Shown: piece after piece, positions 55,304 to 64,000 of the stretch
How the letters are laid out: each line of letters begins with the position of its first letter
How positions within the stretch are numbered: the first letter of the stretch is position 1
Assembly (NCBI RefSeq): GCF_000753865.1
Contig: NZ_JQFW01000057.1
Span: 416,223 to 480,222 of the forward strand
Direction of reading: 5' to 3'
Source: Alteromonas sp. LOR
Lineage (GTDB): Bacteria > Pseudomonadota > Gammaproteobacteria > Enterobacterales > Alteromonadaceae
DNA length: 64,000 nt
Translations under genes and position numbers: made by a program
The notes under the pieces: generated by a model
What the model was told of the DNA's origin: nothing
The model's database searches: none
The model's input: only the letters and a program-made list of their open reading frames with translations

Positions 55304-55618
55304 AGACAGGTGAATCCTTCAATAGCGTATAAATAACATAACGCAAAATACCGAGTAGGAGTTACATTTTCCCCTATTTTTATCCATTATACAGGGTCTA
55401 AAACTGCCGTCTGCACGAAAAATAAACGCTTACCTTATATCGCTCCAATAAGCGTAATTAAGCGCTACATAAATCTGTCATCAAGTGGTACACTCGTGAG
55501 ACGATTATGAACCCACATAATAACAATAGTGCGCACCAAGACATTGCTTTGAGGTTACTTAAAAGCAGGTCAAAACGGATAACGCAGAACAAATCAAGAA
55601 AAAGGGATTAAGCAGTTT
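55304..55618. other. Divergent intergenic region between ubiG and gyrA
   Basis: No gene in about 315 bases. It must carry both promoters, but I could not fix either. GAAAAAGGGA before the gyrA ATG is a weak ribosome binding site. Confidence 0.45.
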
Positions 55619-58312
55619 ATGTCTGATAACGCTAAAGAAATTCTCCCCGTTAATATTGAGGAAGAGTTAAAAAACTCCTACCTCGATTACGCGATGAGCG
55701 TTATTGTCGGGCGAGCATTGCCTGATGTAAGAGATGGCTTGAAGCCAGTTCACCGCCGAGTGCTGTTCGCGATGAACGAATTAAAAAACGACTTCAACAA
55801 GCCATATAAAAAATCTGCCCGTGTGGTAGGCGATGTAATTGGTAAATATCACCCACATGGTGATTCCGCCGTGTACGACACTATCGTTCGTATGGCGCAA
55901 CCTTTTTCATTGCGATATATGCTGGTAGACGGACAAGGTAACTTTGGTTCTGTCGATGGCGATTCTGCGGCCGCAATGCGTTACACCGAAGTGCGCATGG
56001 CAAAAATTGCCCACGAGTTGTTAGCTGACCTAGATAAAGAAACCGTTAACTTTGTTCCGAACTATGACGGCACTGAATTTATTCCTGAAGTGTTACCAAC
56101 GAAAGTGCCTAACCTTCTAGTTAATGGTTCGTCGGGTATTGCCGTGGGTATGGCAACAAATATTCCGCCGCACAACCTAACTGAAGTTATCAACGGCTGT
56201 GTTGCGCTTATCGAAAATCCCGATTTGTCTATCGACGAATTGATGACTCATATACCGGGTCCTGATTTCCCAACCGCTGCAACCATCAGCGGCCGCAAGG
56301 GAATTGAAGACGCTTACCGAACTGGCCGCGGTAAAATTTACCTGCGTGCAAAAGCTGACATTGAAACTGACAGCAACGGTAAAGAAACAATTATCGTTAA
56401 CGAAATACCGTATCAAGTTAACAAAGCTCGCCTTATCGAAAAGATGGCCGAGTTAGTTAAAGAGAAACGTATTGAAGGTATTTCAGCATTGCGTGATGAG
56501 TCTGATAAAGACGGTATGCGCATTGTTATCGAGGTTAAACGCAACGAATCAGCCGAAGTATTGTTAAACCACCTATATGCCAATACGCAGTTACAAACTG
56601 TATTTGGTATAAATATGGTAGCGTTGGACAATACTCAGCCTAAGATATTTAACCTTAAAGAAACGCTAGAAGCATTTATTCTTCACCGCAGAGAAGTGGT
56701 TACACGTCGTACGGTGTTTGAATTGCGCAAAGCGCGAGATCGTGCTCACATCCTTGAAGGCCTCGCTATTGCGCTTGCCAACATCGACCCAATTATTGAG
56801 TTGATTAAGGCATCGAACAGCCCAGCTGACGCGAAAAAAGGATTAGTTGCACAAGGCTGGCAGTTAGGCGATGTGTCGCAAATGCTAGAACGTGCTGGCG
56901 ACGACGCTGCGCGACCAGATTGGCTAATGCCAGAGTTTGGTATTCGCGAAGGAAAATATTTCCTTACCGAGCAGCAGGCACAAGCTATTCTTGACCTTCG
57001 CTTGCACAAGCTGACAGGCCTTGAACACGAAAAGATTCTAGAAGAATACAAGCAGCTACTAGAGATCATTGCTGAATTACTTCACATATTAAATAGCCCA
57101 GAGCGTTTGATGGAAGTTATTCAAGAAGAACTTGAAAAAGTACGTGAAGAATACGGTGATGAACGCCGTACAGAAATCACAGCTGCAAGCCACGACATTG
57201 ATATTGAAGACCTGATCGAGAGAGAAGAAGTGGTTGTAACCCTTTCTCGCGAAGGCTACGTGAAATACCAGAAGCTGACAGATTACGAGGCGCAACGACG
57301 TGGCGGCCGTGGTAAATCAGCGACGAAGATGAAAGACGAAGACATTATTGAAAAACTGCTTGTGGCAAATACCCATGACCATATTCTTTGTTTCTCAACT
57401 CGCGGAAGACTGTACTGGTTGAAGGTGTATCAACTGCCGTTTGCTAGCCGTAATGCCCGTGGTCGTCCAATAGTCAATATTTTACCGTTGGAAGAAAACG
57501 AACGTATTACTGCAATCCTACCTATTAAAGAGTTTGTTGAAGGCAAGTATGTCCTTATGGCAACGGCGAACGGTACGGTGAAGAAGACTGACTTAAGTCT
57601 TTATTCTCGCCCTCGTGCAAACGGTATTATTGCTGTTAATCTCAATGAAGGCGACGAACTGATTGGTGTTGATATTACCCACGGTGATGACGACATTATG
57701 TTGTTCTCTGACGCTGGTAAAGTGGTTCGCTTTAACGAAAAGCTTCGCGATAGCGAAACGGGTGAAGTGAAACGCGACCCTGAAACTGGTGAAGAGCTTC
57801 TTGCACTTCGTCCAATGGGTAGAACAGCAACCGGTGTTCGTGGAATTCGTTTGCAAGACGATCAGAAAGTGGTTTCACTTATTGTTCCAAAAGGCGATGG
57901 TCCTATACTAACGGCCACCGTAAATGGTTTCGGTAAGCGTACGCCGCTAGAAGATTATCCAGCGAAGAGCCGAGCAACCCAGGGGGTTGTTTCTATAAAG
58001 GTTTCAGATCGTAACGGAAAGGTTGTTGGTGCCGTGCAAGTAGACGAAACTAACGAAATGATGTTGATCAGTGATCAAGGTACATTGGTACGTACACGAG
58101 TAAGCGAAGTCTCAGTAGTGGGGCGTAACACACAAGGTGTTCGCTTGATGCGTACTGTGGAAGGTGAACATGTGGTTGGCTTACAACGTATTGAAGAAGT
58201 TGTAGAGTTACCTGAGCTTGATGAAGAAGGTAATCCTATTACTCCTGAAGCGTTACCTGAGCAAGAAGAAAACGTCGCACAAGACGACGACAGCTCAACG
58301 ACAGAAGACTAG
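55619..58312 (+). CDS. gyrA: DNA gyrase subunit A
   Basis: An 897-residue topoisomerase subunit that breaks and rejoins DNA for negative supercoiling. The catalytic Tyr is Y122 in [10 protein letters not shown]. The quinolone region reads [15 protein letters not shown], with S83 and D87 as in sensitive E. coli. The GyrA box is QRRGGRG, followed by a six-bladed C-terminal pinwheel and a long acidic tail. Divergent from ubiG. Confidence 0.98.
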   Translation: MSDNAKEILPVNIEEELKNSYLDYAMSVIVGRALPDVRDGLKPVHRRVLFAMNELKNDFNKPYKKSARVVGDVIGKYHPHGDSAVYDTIVRMAQPFSLRYMLVDGQGNFGSVDGDSAAAMRYTEVRMAKIAHELLADLDKETVNFVPNYDGTEFIPEVLPTKVPNLLVNGSSGIAVGMATNIPPHNLTEVINGCVALIENPDLSIDELMTHIPGPDFPTAATISGRKGIEDAYRTGRGKIYLRAKADIETDSNGKETIIVNEIPYQVNKARLIEKMAELVKEKRIEGISALRDESDKDGMRIVIEVKRNESAEVLLNHLYANTQLQTVFGINMVALDNTQPKIFNLKETLEAFILHRREVVTRRTVFELRKARDRAHILEGLAIALANIDPIIELIKASNSPADAKKGLVAQGWQLGDVSQMLERAGDDAARPDWLMPEFGIREGKYFLTEQQAQAILDLRLHKLTGLEHEKILEEYKQLLEIIAELLHILNSPERLMEVIQEELEKVREEYGDERRTEITAASHDIDIEDLIEREEVVVTLSREGYVKYQKLTDYEAQRRGGRGKSATKMKDEDIIEKLLVANTHDHILCFSTRGRLYWLKVYQLPFASRNARGRPIVNILPLEENERITAILPIKEFVEGKYVLMATANGTVKKTDLSLYSRPRANGIIAVNLNEGDELIGVDITHGDDDIMLFSDAGKVVRFNEKLRDSETGEVKRDPETGEELLALRPMGRTATGVRGIRLQDDQKVVSLIVPKGDGPILTATVNGFGKRTPLEDYPAKSRATQGVVSIKVSDRNGKVVGAVQVDETNEMMLISDQGTLVRTRVSEVSVVGRNTQGVRLMRTVEGEHVVGLQRIEEVVELPELDEEGNPITPEALPEQEENVAQDDDSSTTED

Positions 58313-58395
58313 GGGTAGTGCAAGTTACTTAAAAAGTAACTAGTTACCGGCTACAGACAATTCTCTGTAGTTGGTATGCATTATCATTGTTCTTA

Positions 58396-58423
58396 CAAAC
58401 AAGCGGCTTATGCCGCTTGTTTG
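58396..58423 (+). terminator. Hairpin terminator-like element after gyrA
   Basis: A 12-bp perfect stem, CAAACAAGCGGC with GCCGCTTGTTTG, around a TTAT loop. Only a short T run lies in the stem's 3' end, so it may be an inefficient terminator. Confidence 0.6.
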
Positions 58424-58458
58424 CCAATTGGCGTTATAATTGGCATCCCAATTGGCAA
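58421..58458 (+). promoter_or_regulatory. serC promoter with flanking CCAATTGG dyads
   Basis: A perfect -10, TATAAT (58435-58440), lies between TTGCCAATTGG (58421-58431) and CCAATTGGCAA (58448-58458), which are mirror images. AATTGGC (58438-58444) is a further partial copy. No good -35 is visible. The symmetry suggests a regulator bound around the -10. Confidence 0.65.
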
Positions 58459-58484
58459 CTAGTATACAGGTGTTGAAAAACGCG

Positions 58485-59570
58485 ATGAATGAGGTATTTA
58501 ACTTTAGTGCTGGCCCAGCAATGCTTCCTAAGGAAGTGATGCAGAAAGCCCAAGGCGAATTTACAAACTGGCGTGACTTACAATGCTCTGTCATGGAAGT
58601 AAGTCATCGAGGCAAAGATTTTATTGAGATAGCCGCAAAGGCCGAGCAGGATCTGCGTGACCTTTTATCTATTCCTTCAAACTATCACGTTCTGTTCACC
58701 CATGGTGGTGGTCGTGGTCAGTTTGCTGCAGTGCCTCTGAATATTTCTAAGAGTGAGGATACCAGTCTTCACCTTGTCAGTGGTTCTTGGTCTAAGGGAG
58801 CCGTAGCAGAGGCGAACAAGTATAATAACGCAGTGGTTATTGGCGAAGTAACAGATAAAGATGGAATGCATTTTGTTCCTCAGCCTTCACTTGCCAATAT
58901 TGACCAATCTGCGGCGTATTATCACTTTTGCCCGAATGAAACTGTCGATGGTATTGCTTTTGATTGGCTACCTGAATCAGGCGATGTGCCCTTAGTGTCA
59001 GACATGTCTTCAACAATATTGTCGCAACCGCTAGATGTGGCTAAGCACGGTATTATTTATGCTGGAGCGCAAAAGAACATTGGCCCAAGTGGTTTGTCAG
59101 TGGTTATTGTTCGTGAAGACTTAGTGGGTTATGCCCGTAAGGAAACACCTTCTATCTTCGATTATGGCTTAGCTGCCAAAGCTGACTCTATGTACAACAC
59201 GCCGCCAACCTTCTCATGGTATTTAGCGGGGTTGGTATTTGAGTGGTTGAAAGACATGGGCGGCGTAGATGCAATGGCGAAACGCAATGCCGAAAAAGCC
59301 TCGTTACTATATTCAGCTATTGATAGTTCTGATTTCTATTCAAGTAAAGTGCATCCACACAATCGCTCAAAAATGAACGTGCCGTTTCATCTTGCAAATA
59401 CTGACTTAGACGGGTTGTTTTTAAAGCAGTCTCAAGAAGCAGGGTTGCTAGCGCTTAAAGGTCATCGTTCAGTTGGCGGTATGCGCGCGAGTATTTACAA
59501 CGCTATGTCTGTTGAAGGCGTGTTAGCCCTTGTAGAGTTTATGCGTGAATTCGAACGAGTGAATGGATAA
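58485..59570 (+). CDS. serC: Phosphoserine/phosphohydroxythreonine aminotransferase
   Basis: A 361-residue PLP aminotransferase of serine and pyridoxine synthesis. I start at the ATG at 58485 ([14 protein letters not shown]) to match E. coli SerC (362 residues); the longer frame upstream begins inside the promoter. The PLP lysine is in [13 protein letters not shown]. Phosphate-binding and substrate segments include EVSHRGKDF and THGGGRGQF. It is followed by aroA, as in E. coli. The ribosome binding site is weak. Confidence 0.95.
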   Translation: MNEVFNFSAGPAMLPKEVMQKAQGEFTNWRDLQCSVMEVSHRGKDFIEIAAKAEQDLRDLLSIPSNYHVLFTHGGGRGQFAAVPLNISKSEDTSLHLVSGSWSKGAVAEANKYNNAVVIGEVTDKDGMHFVPQPSLANIDQSAAYYHFCPNETVDGIAFDWLPESGDVPLVSDMSSTILSQPLDVAKHGIIYAGAQKNIGPSGLSVVIVREDLVGYARKETPSIFDYGLAAKADSMYNTPPTFSWYLAGLVFEWLKDMGGVDAMAKRNAEKASLLYSAIDSSDFYSSKVHPHNRSKMNVPFHLANTDLDGLFLKQSQEAGLLALKGHRSVGGMRASIYNAMSVEGVLALVEFMREFERVNG

Positions 59571-59589
59571 GAAAGGAATAGACAACAAG

Positions 59590-60879
59590 ATGGAACAGTT
59601 AACATTAGAACCGATTGCAAAAGTATCGGGAGAGGTCAATGTACCTGGTTCGAAAAGCCTGTCAAATAGGGCTCTGCTGCTTGCGGCGCTAGCAGAGGGC
59701 GACACTGAACTGACCAACCTGCTTGATAGTGATGATATTTCTCACATGCTTAACGCATTGACACAACTTGGCGTGAGCTACACGTTAAGTGAAGATAAAA
59801 CCCAATGTGTAGTAACGGGTAATAGCGGTGCTTTTGATGTTGCGGCGTCCCAAGAGTTATTTTTAGGCAATGCAGGCACGGCAATGCGCCCTTTGTGTGC
59901 TGCATTAGCCGTAAGTAAAGTAGATACAATCCTTACCGGTGAGCCTCGTATGGAAGAGCGTCCTATCGCTGACTTAGTCGATGGGTTACGAGAGGCCGGT
60001 GCCGATATTACTTATCTAAAGAACGACGGCTTTCCTCCGCTTAATATCAAGGGTAAAACATTAGCCGGCGGTGAAATGTCGGTAGATGGCAGTGTGTCTA
60101 GTCAGTTTCTTACCGCACTATTGATGGCTGCTCCTTTGTTTAGCGACGATGTCACTATTCGAATTAAAGGCGAGCTGGTTTCTAAGCCATACATCGATAT
60201 TACGCTAGACACTATGGCTAAGTTCGGCGTGCATGTGAGCAACAACAACTATCAAACGTTTACAATATCGGGTGACGCAAAATACGTGTCTCCTGGTAAG
60301 TTTATGGTTGAGGGCGATGCATCATCTGCTTCGTACTTTCTTGCAGCCGGCGCTATTAAAGGCGGCACGGTACGCGTAACCGGCATTGGTCAAAATAGCA
60401 TTCAAGGTGATATCCGCTTTGCTGATGTTCTCGAGGCTATGGGGGCGACTGTTACTTGGCATGATGAATATGTGGAAGTCACGGGGGCACCTCTTAAAGG
60501 TATATCGATGGATATGAATCATATTCCCGATGCTGCCATGACGATTGCGACCACGGCACTTTTTGCCGAGGGTCCAACTACCATGACAAATATTTATAAC
60601 TGGCGAGTTAAAGAAACCGACAGGCTTCACGCAATGGCCACCGAACTAAAGAAAGTAGGTGCTGAGGTAGAAGAAGGGCACGATTACATTAAAGTATGGC
60701 CCACTGATGGTTTGAAACATGCAGAGATAGACACGTACAACGATCACAGAATTGCCATGTGCTTTTCCCTTGTCGCATTAAGTGACACGCCGGTAACCAT
60801 CAACGACCCAGGGTGCACTCGTAAGACGTTCCCAGATTACTTTACTCGGTTTAAAACGCTTTTCTCTGAAAAAGCGTAG
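59590..60879 (+). CDS. aroA: 3-Phosphoshikimate 1-carboxyvinyltransferase (EPSP synthase)
   Basis: A 429-residue shikimate-pathway enzyme joining PEP to shikimate-3-phosphate. I use the ATG at 59590, aligned with E. coli AroA ([12 protein letters not shown]), not the ATG at 59563 that overlaps serC. Motifs are [47 protein letters not shown] and [10 protein letters not shown]. It follows serC closely, in one operon. Confidence 0.96.
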   Translation: MEQLTLEPIAKVSGEVNVPGSKSLSNRALLLAALAEGDTELTNLLDSDDISHMLNALTQLGVSYTLSEDKTQCVVTGNSGAFDVAASQELFLGNAGTAMRPLCAALAVSKVDTILTGEPRMEERPIADLVDGLREAGADITYLKNDGFPPLNIKGKTLAGGEMSVDGSVSSQFLTALLMAAPLFSDDVTIRIKGELVSKPYIDITLDTMAKFGVHVSNNNYQTFTISGDAKYVSPGKFMVEGDASSASYFLAAGAIKGGTVRVTGIGQNSIQGDIRFADVLEAMGATVTWHDEYVEVTGAPLKGISMDMNHIPDAAMTIATTALFAEGPTTMTNIYNWRVKETDRLHAMATELKKVGAEVEEGHDYIKVWPTDGLKHAEIDTYNDHRIAMCFSLVALSDTPVTINDPGCTRKTFPDYFTRFKTLFSEKA

Positions 60880-61055
60880 ATGCTAAGGCCAGTAATCGGG
60901 CAGTACTTAGAGCGATTTCACAACATCAATAACGTGATACATATCAACGTTGGCGATTAACTGCGCGGCGTGCATGTACTGACGCCATTGCTAATCTCGT
61001 GTTAACGCGTATAATTACGCGCGATTTTTAGCAATTTTAAAAATATGGAGCAGGT

Positions 61056-61727
61056 ATGCATTCCACACCCGTAGTCACGGTCGACGGCCCAAGTGGTGCT
61101 GGTAAAGGTACACTAAGTAGCTTATTAGCCAAAAAGTTAGAGTGGCATTTTCTAGATAGCGGTGCAATTTATCGCGTTCTAGCCGTTGCTGCACTTCACC
61201 ACGACCTTCCGTGTGATGATGAAGAATGTGTTGTTCCCCTTGCAACAGGGCTCGACGTTAGTTTCGAGACGAGCCAAGATGCGACCCGCATTATTTTGGA
61301 AGGCGAAGATGTTACTGATGACATCCGCACTGAAGAAGTGGGCGCTGTAGCGTCAAAAATTGCTGCACTGCCAAGAGTGCGCGAAGCGTTACTACGTAGA
61401 CAACGCGCTTTTCAGCAATCGCCAGGCCTCGTTGCTGATGGTCGCGATATGGGCACAGTGGTGTTCCCTGATGCACAGGTAAAGATATTTCTTACAGCAA
61501 GCGCTGAAGCGCGCGCAGAGCGACGTTATAGCCAGTTGAAAGCAAAGGGCATGGATGTTAATATTGCGCGTCTTTTAACCGATATCAAGGCGAGAGACGA
61601 GCGCGATACGCAGCGCACGGTTGCACCTTTGGTACCGGCAGAAGATGCTGTAATTATAGATTCGACAGACTTGGATATAGACCAAGTCTTTGAAAAAGCG
61701 ATGGATATTATTTCCTCACGACGTTAA
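61056..61727 (+). CDS. cmk: Cytidylate kinase
   Basis: A 223-residue nucleoside monophosphate kinase for CMP and dCMP. The P-loop is [20 protein letters not shown] at the N-terminus; [42 protein letters not shown] segment and [13 protein letters not shown] complete the fold. GGAGCAGGT precedes the start. It sits 176 bases after aroA and 120 before rpsA, as in many gammaproteobacteria. Confidence 0.96.
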   Translation: MHSTPVVTVDGPSGAGKGTLSSLLAKKLEWHFLDSGAIYRVLAVAALHHDLPCDDEECVVPLATGLDVSFETSQDATRIILEGEDVTDDIRTEEVGAVASKIAALPRVREALLRRQRAFQQSPGLVADGRDMGTVVFPDAQVKIFLTASAEARAERRYSQLKAKGMDVNIARLLTDIKARDERDTQRTVAPLVPAEDAVIIDSTDLDIDQVFEKAMDIISSRR

Positions 61728-61801
61728 TCGCGTGGGGCAAAATACGTTCAGAGCAGAGCTGCAACAGGAAGTGGCGGCGATTTTTTAATAACCCCGCGTT
61801 A
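61725..61801 (+). promoter_or_regulatory. Structured rpsA leader candidate
   Basis: TAATCGCGTGGGG (61725-61737) can pair with CCCCGCGTTA (61792-61801) with two bulged bases, closing a domain just before rpsA. The rpsA start has only a GAG as ribosome binding site. Autogenous control by S1 through such a leader is known in E. coli; here it is inferred. Confidence 0.45.
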
Positions 61802-61847
61802 TCCGGATTAGAAGCGTGGATATCAACTTAAAAGTTATCTGAGACTT

Positions 61848-63518
61848 ATGACTGAAAATTTTGCACAACTTTTTGAAGAAAGCTTACAAGAACTAGAAAC
61901 ACGTCCTGGTTCAATTGTAAAAGGTACTGTTGTTTCTATCGACAAAGACATCGTTCTTGTTGATGCGGGCTTGAAATCAGAAAGTGCTATCCCAGCAGAC
62001 CAATTTAAAAATGCTGAAGGCGAATTAGAAATCGCTATCGGTGACGAAGTAGATGTTGCACTAGATGCAGTAGAAGATGGTTTCGGTGAAACTATTCTTT
62101 CTCGCGAAAAAGCGAAGCGTCACGAAGCATGGGTTGAGCTGGAAAAAGCTTACGATGATAAAGTTACTATTAAGGGCGTTATCAACGGTAAAGTTAAAGG
62201 CGGTTTCACTGTTGAAGTAAACAGTGTACGCGCGTTCCTTCCAGGTTCATTGGTTGATGTACGTCCAGTACGTGACACAACTCACCTTGAAGGCAAAGAG
62301 CTTGAATTTAAAGTTATCAAGCTTGATGCAAAACGCAACAACGTTGTTGTTTCTCGTCGTGCAGTTATCGAAGCAGAAAGCAGCGCAGAGCGCGAGACTC
62401 TTCTTGCTAACCTTGAAGAAGGCCACGAAATCAAAGGTATCGTTAAGAACCTTACTGATTACGGTGCGTTCGTTGACCTTGGTGGCGTAGACGGTCTTCT
62501 ACACATTACAGATATGGCTTGGAAGCGCGTTAAGCACCCAAGTGAAATCGTAAATGTTGGCGATGAAATCAACGTTAAAGTTCTTAAGTTCGACAAAGAG
62601 AAGCAGCGTGTTTCTCTTGGTATGAAGCAAATGGGCAACGATCCATGGCAAGAAATTGCTTCACGTTACCCTGAAGGAACTAAGATCAACGGTCAGGTTA
62701 CTAACCTAACTGATTACGGCTGTTTCGTAGAAATCGAAGACGGCGTTGAAGGTCTTGTTCACGTTTCTGAAATGGATTGGACTAACAAAAACATCCACCC
62801 ATCTAAGGTTGTTAACCTAGGTGATACAGTAGATGTTATGGTTCTTGAAATTGACGAAGAGCGTCGTCGTATTTCTCTAGGTCTTAAGCAATGTATTGCT
62901 AACCCTTGGGAAACGTTTGCTGAATCGCACGAAAAAGGCGACAAAGTATCTGGTAAGATCAAGTCAATCACTGACTTCGGTATCTTCATCGGTCTTGACG
63001 GCGGCATCGACGGTCTAGTTCACCTTTCTGACATTAGCTGGAACAAGTCTGGTGAAGACGCAGTTCGTGACTATAAGAAAGGCGACGAAATCTCTGCTGT
63101 TGTTCTTCAGGTTGACCCAGAGCGTGAGCGTATCTCTCTAGGCGTTAAGCAAATTGAAGAAGACCCGTTCAACAAGTATCTGACAGATAACAAGAAAGGT
63201 GCTATCGTTGTTGGTACAGTAACTGAAGTTGAAGCGAAAGGCGTTACTGTAAACCTAGCTGAAGAAGTTGACGGTTATATCCGCGTTGCAGATATTGCTG
63301 TTGAGCGTGTAGAAGACGCCACTGAAGTAGCGAAAGTTGGTGATAGCATTGAAGCGAAATTTATGGGCGTTGACCGTAAGAACCGCACTGTTAACCTATC
63401 TGTAAGAGCGAAAGATCAGGCTGACGAAAAAGAAGCTATCGAGAAGGTTAATCAGCAAGATGATGCTGGTTTTGCTAGCGCGATGGCAGAAGCATTCAAA
63501 GCTGCTAAAGGCGAGTAA
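61848..63518 (+). CDS. rpsA: 30S ribosomal protein S1
   Basis: A 556-residue protein of six S1 (OB-fold) RNA-binding repeats, the usual gammaproteobacterial size (E. coli 557). Repeat starts are seen at [79 protein letters not shown] and [15 protein letters not shown]. It brings mRNA to the 30S subunit. A GC-rich hairpin (63528-63547) without a T run follows, then ihfB. Confidence 0.98.
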   Translation: MTENFAQLFEESLQELETRPGSIVKGTVVSIDKDIVLVDAGLKSESAIPADQFKNAEGELEIAIGDEVDVALDAVEDGFGETILSREKAKRHEAWVELEKAYDDKVTIKGVINGKVKGGFTVEVNSVRAFLPGSLVDVRPVRDTTHLEGKELEFKVIKLDAKRNNVVVSRRAVIEAESSAERETLLANLEEGHEIKGIVKNLTDYGAFVDLGGVDGLLHITDMAWKRVKHPSEIVNVGDEINVKVLKFDKEKQRVSLGMKQMGNDPWQEIASRYPEGTKINGQVTNLTDYGCFVEIEDGVEGLVHVSEMDWTNKNIHPSKVVNLGDTVDVMVLEIDEERRRISLGLKQCIANPWETFAESHEKGDKVSGKIKSITDFGIFIGLDGGIDGLVHLSDISWNKSGEDAVRDYKKGDEISAVVLQVDPERERISLGVKQIEEDPFNKYLTDNKKGAIVVGTVTEVEAKGVTVNLAEEVDGYIRVADIAVERVEDATEVAKVGDSIEAKFMGVDRKNRTVNLSVRAKDQADEKEAIEKVNQQDDAGFASAMAEAFKAAKGE

Positions 63519-63594
63519 TGTTTTTGTGGGTGTGCTTAGGCGCACCCAATTCGCGATAGCTGTTTAAACAATAATAGTGACAACGAGGTTAAGT

Positions 63595-63882
63595 ATGACC
63601 AAGTCTGAATTAATTGAACGGCTCGCGGATCAAGCGCGTCAGGTTCCAGCGAAAGAACTAGAACTGGCTATCAAAGAGCTTCTCGAACAGATGGCACAAA
63701 CCCTTCAAAAGGGCGAGCGTATAGAAATTCGAGGTTTTGGCAGTTTTTCACTGCACTATCGCGCACCACGCGTAGGTAGAAACCCTAAAACGGGTGAAAC
63801 AGTAAAGCTAGACGGTAAATATGTACCGCATTTTAAGCCAGGAAAAGAACTTCGCGAACGAGTTGATGCCTCAATAGCATAA
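63595..63882 (+). CDS. ihfB: Integration host factor beta subunit
   Basis: A 95-residue DNA-bending protein of the HU family. The ATG at 63595 has GAGG six bases upstream and matches E. coli IhfB (94 residues). The beta-arm segment is [18 protein letters not shown], with the DNA-intercalating Pro in RNPKTG and [12 protein letters not shown] before it. The partner subunit gene ihfA is not in the window. It sits after rpsA, as in E. coli. Confidence 0.97.
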   Translation: MTKSELIERLADQARQVPAKELELAIKELLEQMAQTLQKGERIEIRGFGSFSLHYRAPRVGRNPKTGETVKLDGKYVPHFKPGKELRERVDASIA

Positions 63883-63887
63883 ATTAT

Positions 63888-63916
63888 AAAAGCCGCTTTT
63901 TTAGCGGCTTTTTTGT
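63888..63916 (+). terminator. Rho-independent terminator of ihfB
   Basis: AAAAGCCGCT pairs with AGCGGCTTTT around five T, followed by TTTT. Confidence 0.93.
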
Positions 63917-63922
63917 GTCTGC

Positions 63923-64000
63923 TGACCCGTCCTAAATAGCGTTGACACTTTTTAAACTTATTTTGGAGAGTGTAATGCAATCAACAACTAAGCGTAGTCA
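63923..64000 (+). mobile_element. Probable left end of an IS3-family element (cut by the window edge)
   Basis: The DNA after the ihfB terminator reads TGACCCGTCCTAAATAGCGT and on to GTTGACA, which resembles IS3-type left ends of marine gammaproteobacteria as I remember them. GGAGAGTGTA and an ATG follow. Only 78 bases are visible and the right end is missing. Confidence 0.5.
63975..64000 (+). CDS. Start of a gene cut by the window edge, possibly an IS3-type OrfA transposase
   Basis: ATG at 63975 after GGAGAG; the visible peptide is MQSTTKRS. A short Thr/Lys-rich start before RDY fits transposase OrfA of this group, but eight residues are too few to be sure. Confidence 0.45.

Noticed and set aside
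58440..58484. Upstream in-frame extension of serC
   Set aside because: It would place the start inside the -10 element and add 15 residues absent from SerC relatives.
1..64000. tRNA or rRNA genes and a prophage
   Set aside because: No cloverleaf-like or rRNA sequence was noticed by eye, and no phage structural or integrase gene is present; a tRNA scan would be needed to be certain.

Overview
The window looks like a chromosomal segment of a marine gammaproteobacterium of the order Alteromonadales, most likely Alteromonas or a close relative. I infer this from the gene content and order (gyrA divergent from ubiG-nrdA-nrdB-yfaE; serC-aroA-cmk-rpsA-ihfB; gcvR-bcp divergent from dapA-bamC-purC; purM-purN beside DUF2066-hda), the moderate GC content and several Alteromonadales-type hypothetical proteins. 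Almost all of it is backbone. I saw no rRNA, tRNA, CRISPR array or prophage. The only mobile-element signal is what looks like the first bases of an IS3-type element at the right edge.

Layout. 0-10.4 kb: M16 peptidase, a PhzF-family epimerase carrying a 15-bp repeat insertion, an RRM protein, a secreted M24 peptidase, a small lipoprotein, cysK, and a MoxR/CoxE-type AAA-VWA pair. 10.5-14.3 kb: MATE exporter, moeA, gph. 14.5-19.3 kb: a compact four-gene glucosylglycerate operon (glycerate kinase, phosphatase, GT81 synthase, GH13 phosphorylase) headed by a long inverted repeat over its first start codon. 19.3-21.2 kb: cmoA-cmoB. 21.3-24.7 kb: an orphan response regulator and fadE with a FadR-like box. 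25-36.5 kb: purM-purN-DUF3108, DUF2066-hda, arsC-like-wrbA-DUF2069, a thioredoxin-like protein, bepA, perM-like, gcvR-bcp. 36.6-43 kb: dapA-bamC-purC, an EamA transporter and a GAF-GAF-GGDEF-EAL protein. 43.3-48.8 kb: LysR divergent from an MFS/LLM/aldo-keto reductase operon, plus an Old Yellow Enzyme. 49-50 kb: a secreted small protein divergent from a one-domain winged-helix regulator. 50.1-55.3 kb: class Ia ribonucleotide reductase and ubiG, with a pair of NrdR boxes far upstream of nrdA. 55.6-64 kb: gyrA, serC-aroA, cmk, rpsA, ihfB.

How it fits together. The glucosylglycerate operon has both the building route (3-phosphoglycerate to glucosyl-3-phosphoglycerate to glucosylglycerate) and the breakdown route (phosphorolysis to glucose-1-phosphate and glycerate, then glycerate to phosphoglycerate), so it could run as a closed osmolyte cycle. 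A pattern across the window is short, decayed tandem repeats (unit 11-19 bp) hugging gene ends, and one 15-bp array that is translated inside the PhzF-family gene. Other candidate control signals are a dyad around the -10 element of serC, an NrdR box pair over a promoter 0.5 kb upstream of nrdA, a FadR-like box upstream of fadE and nested palindromes in front of the winged-helix regulator.
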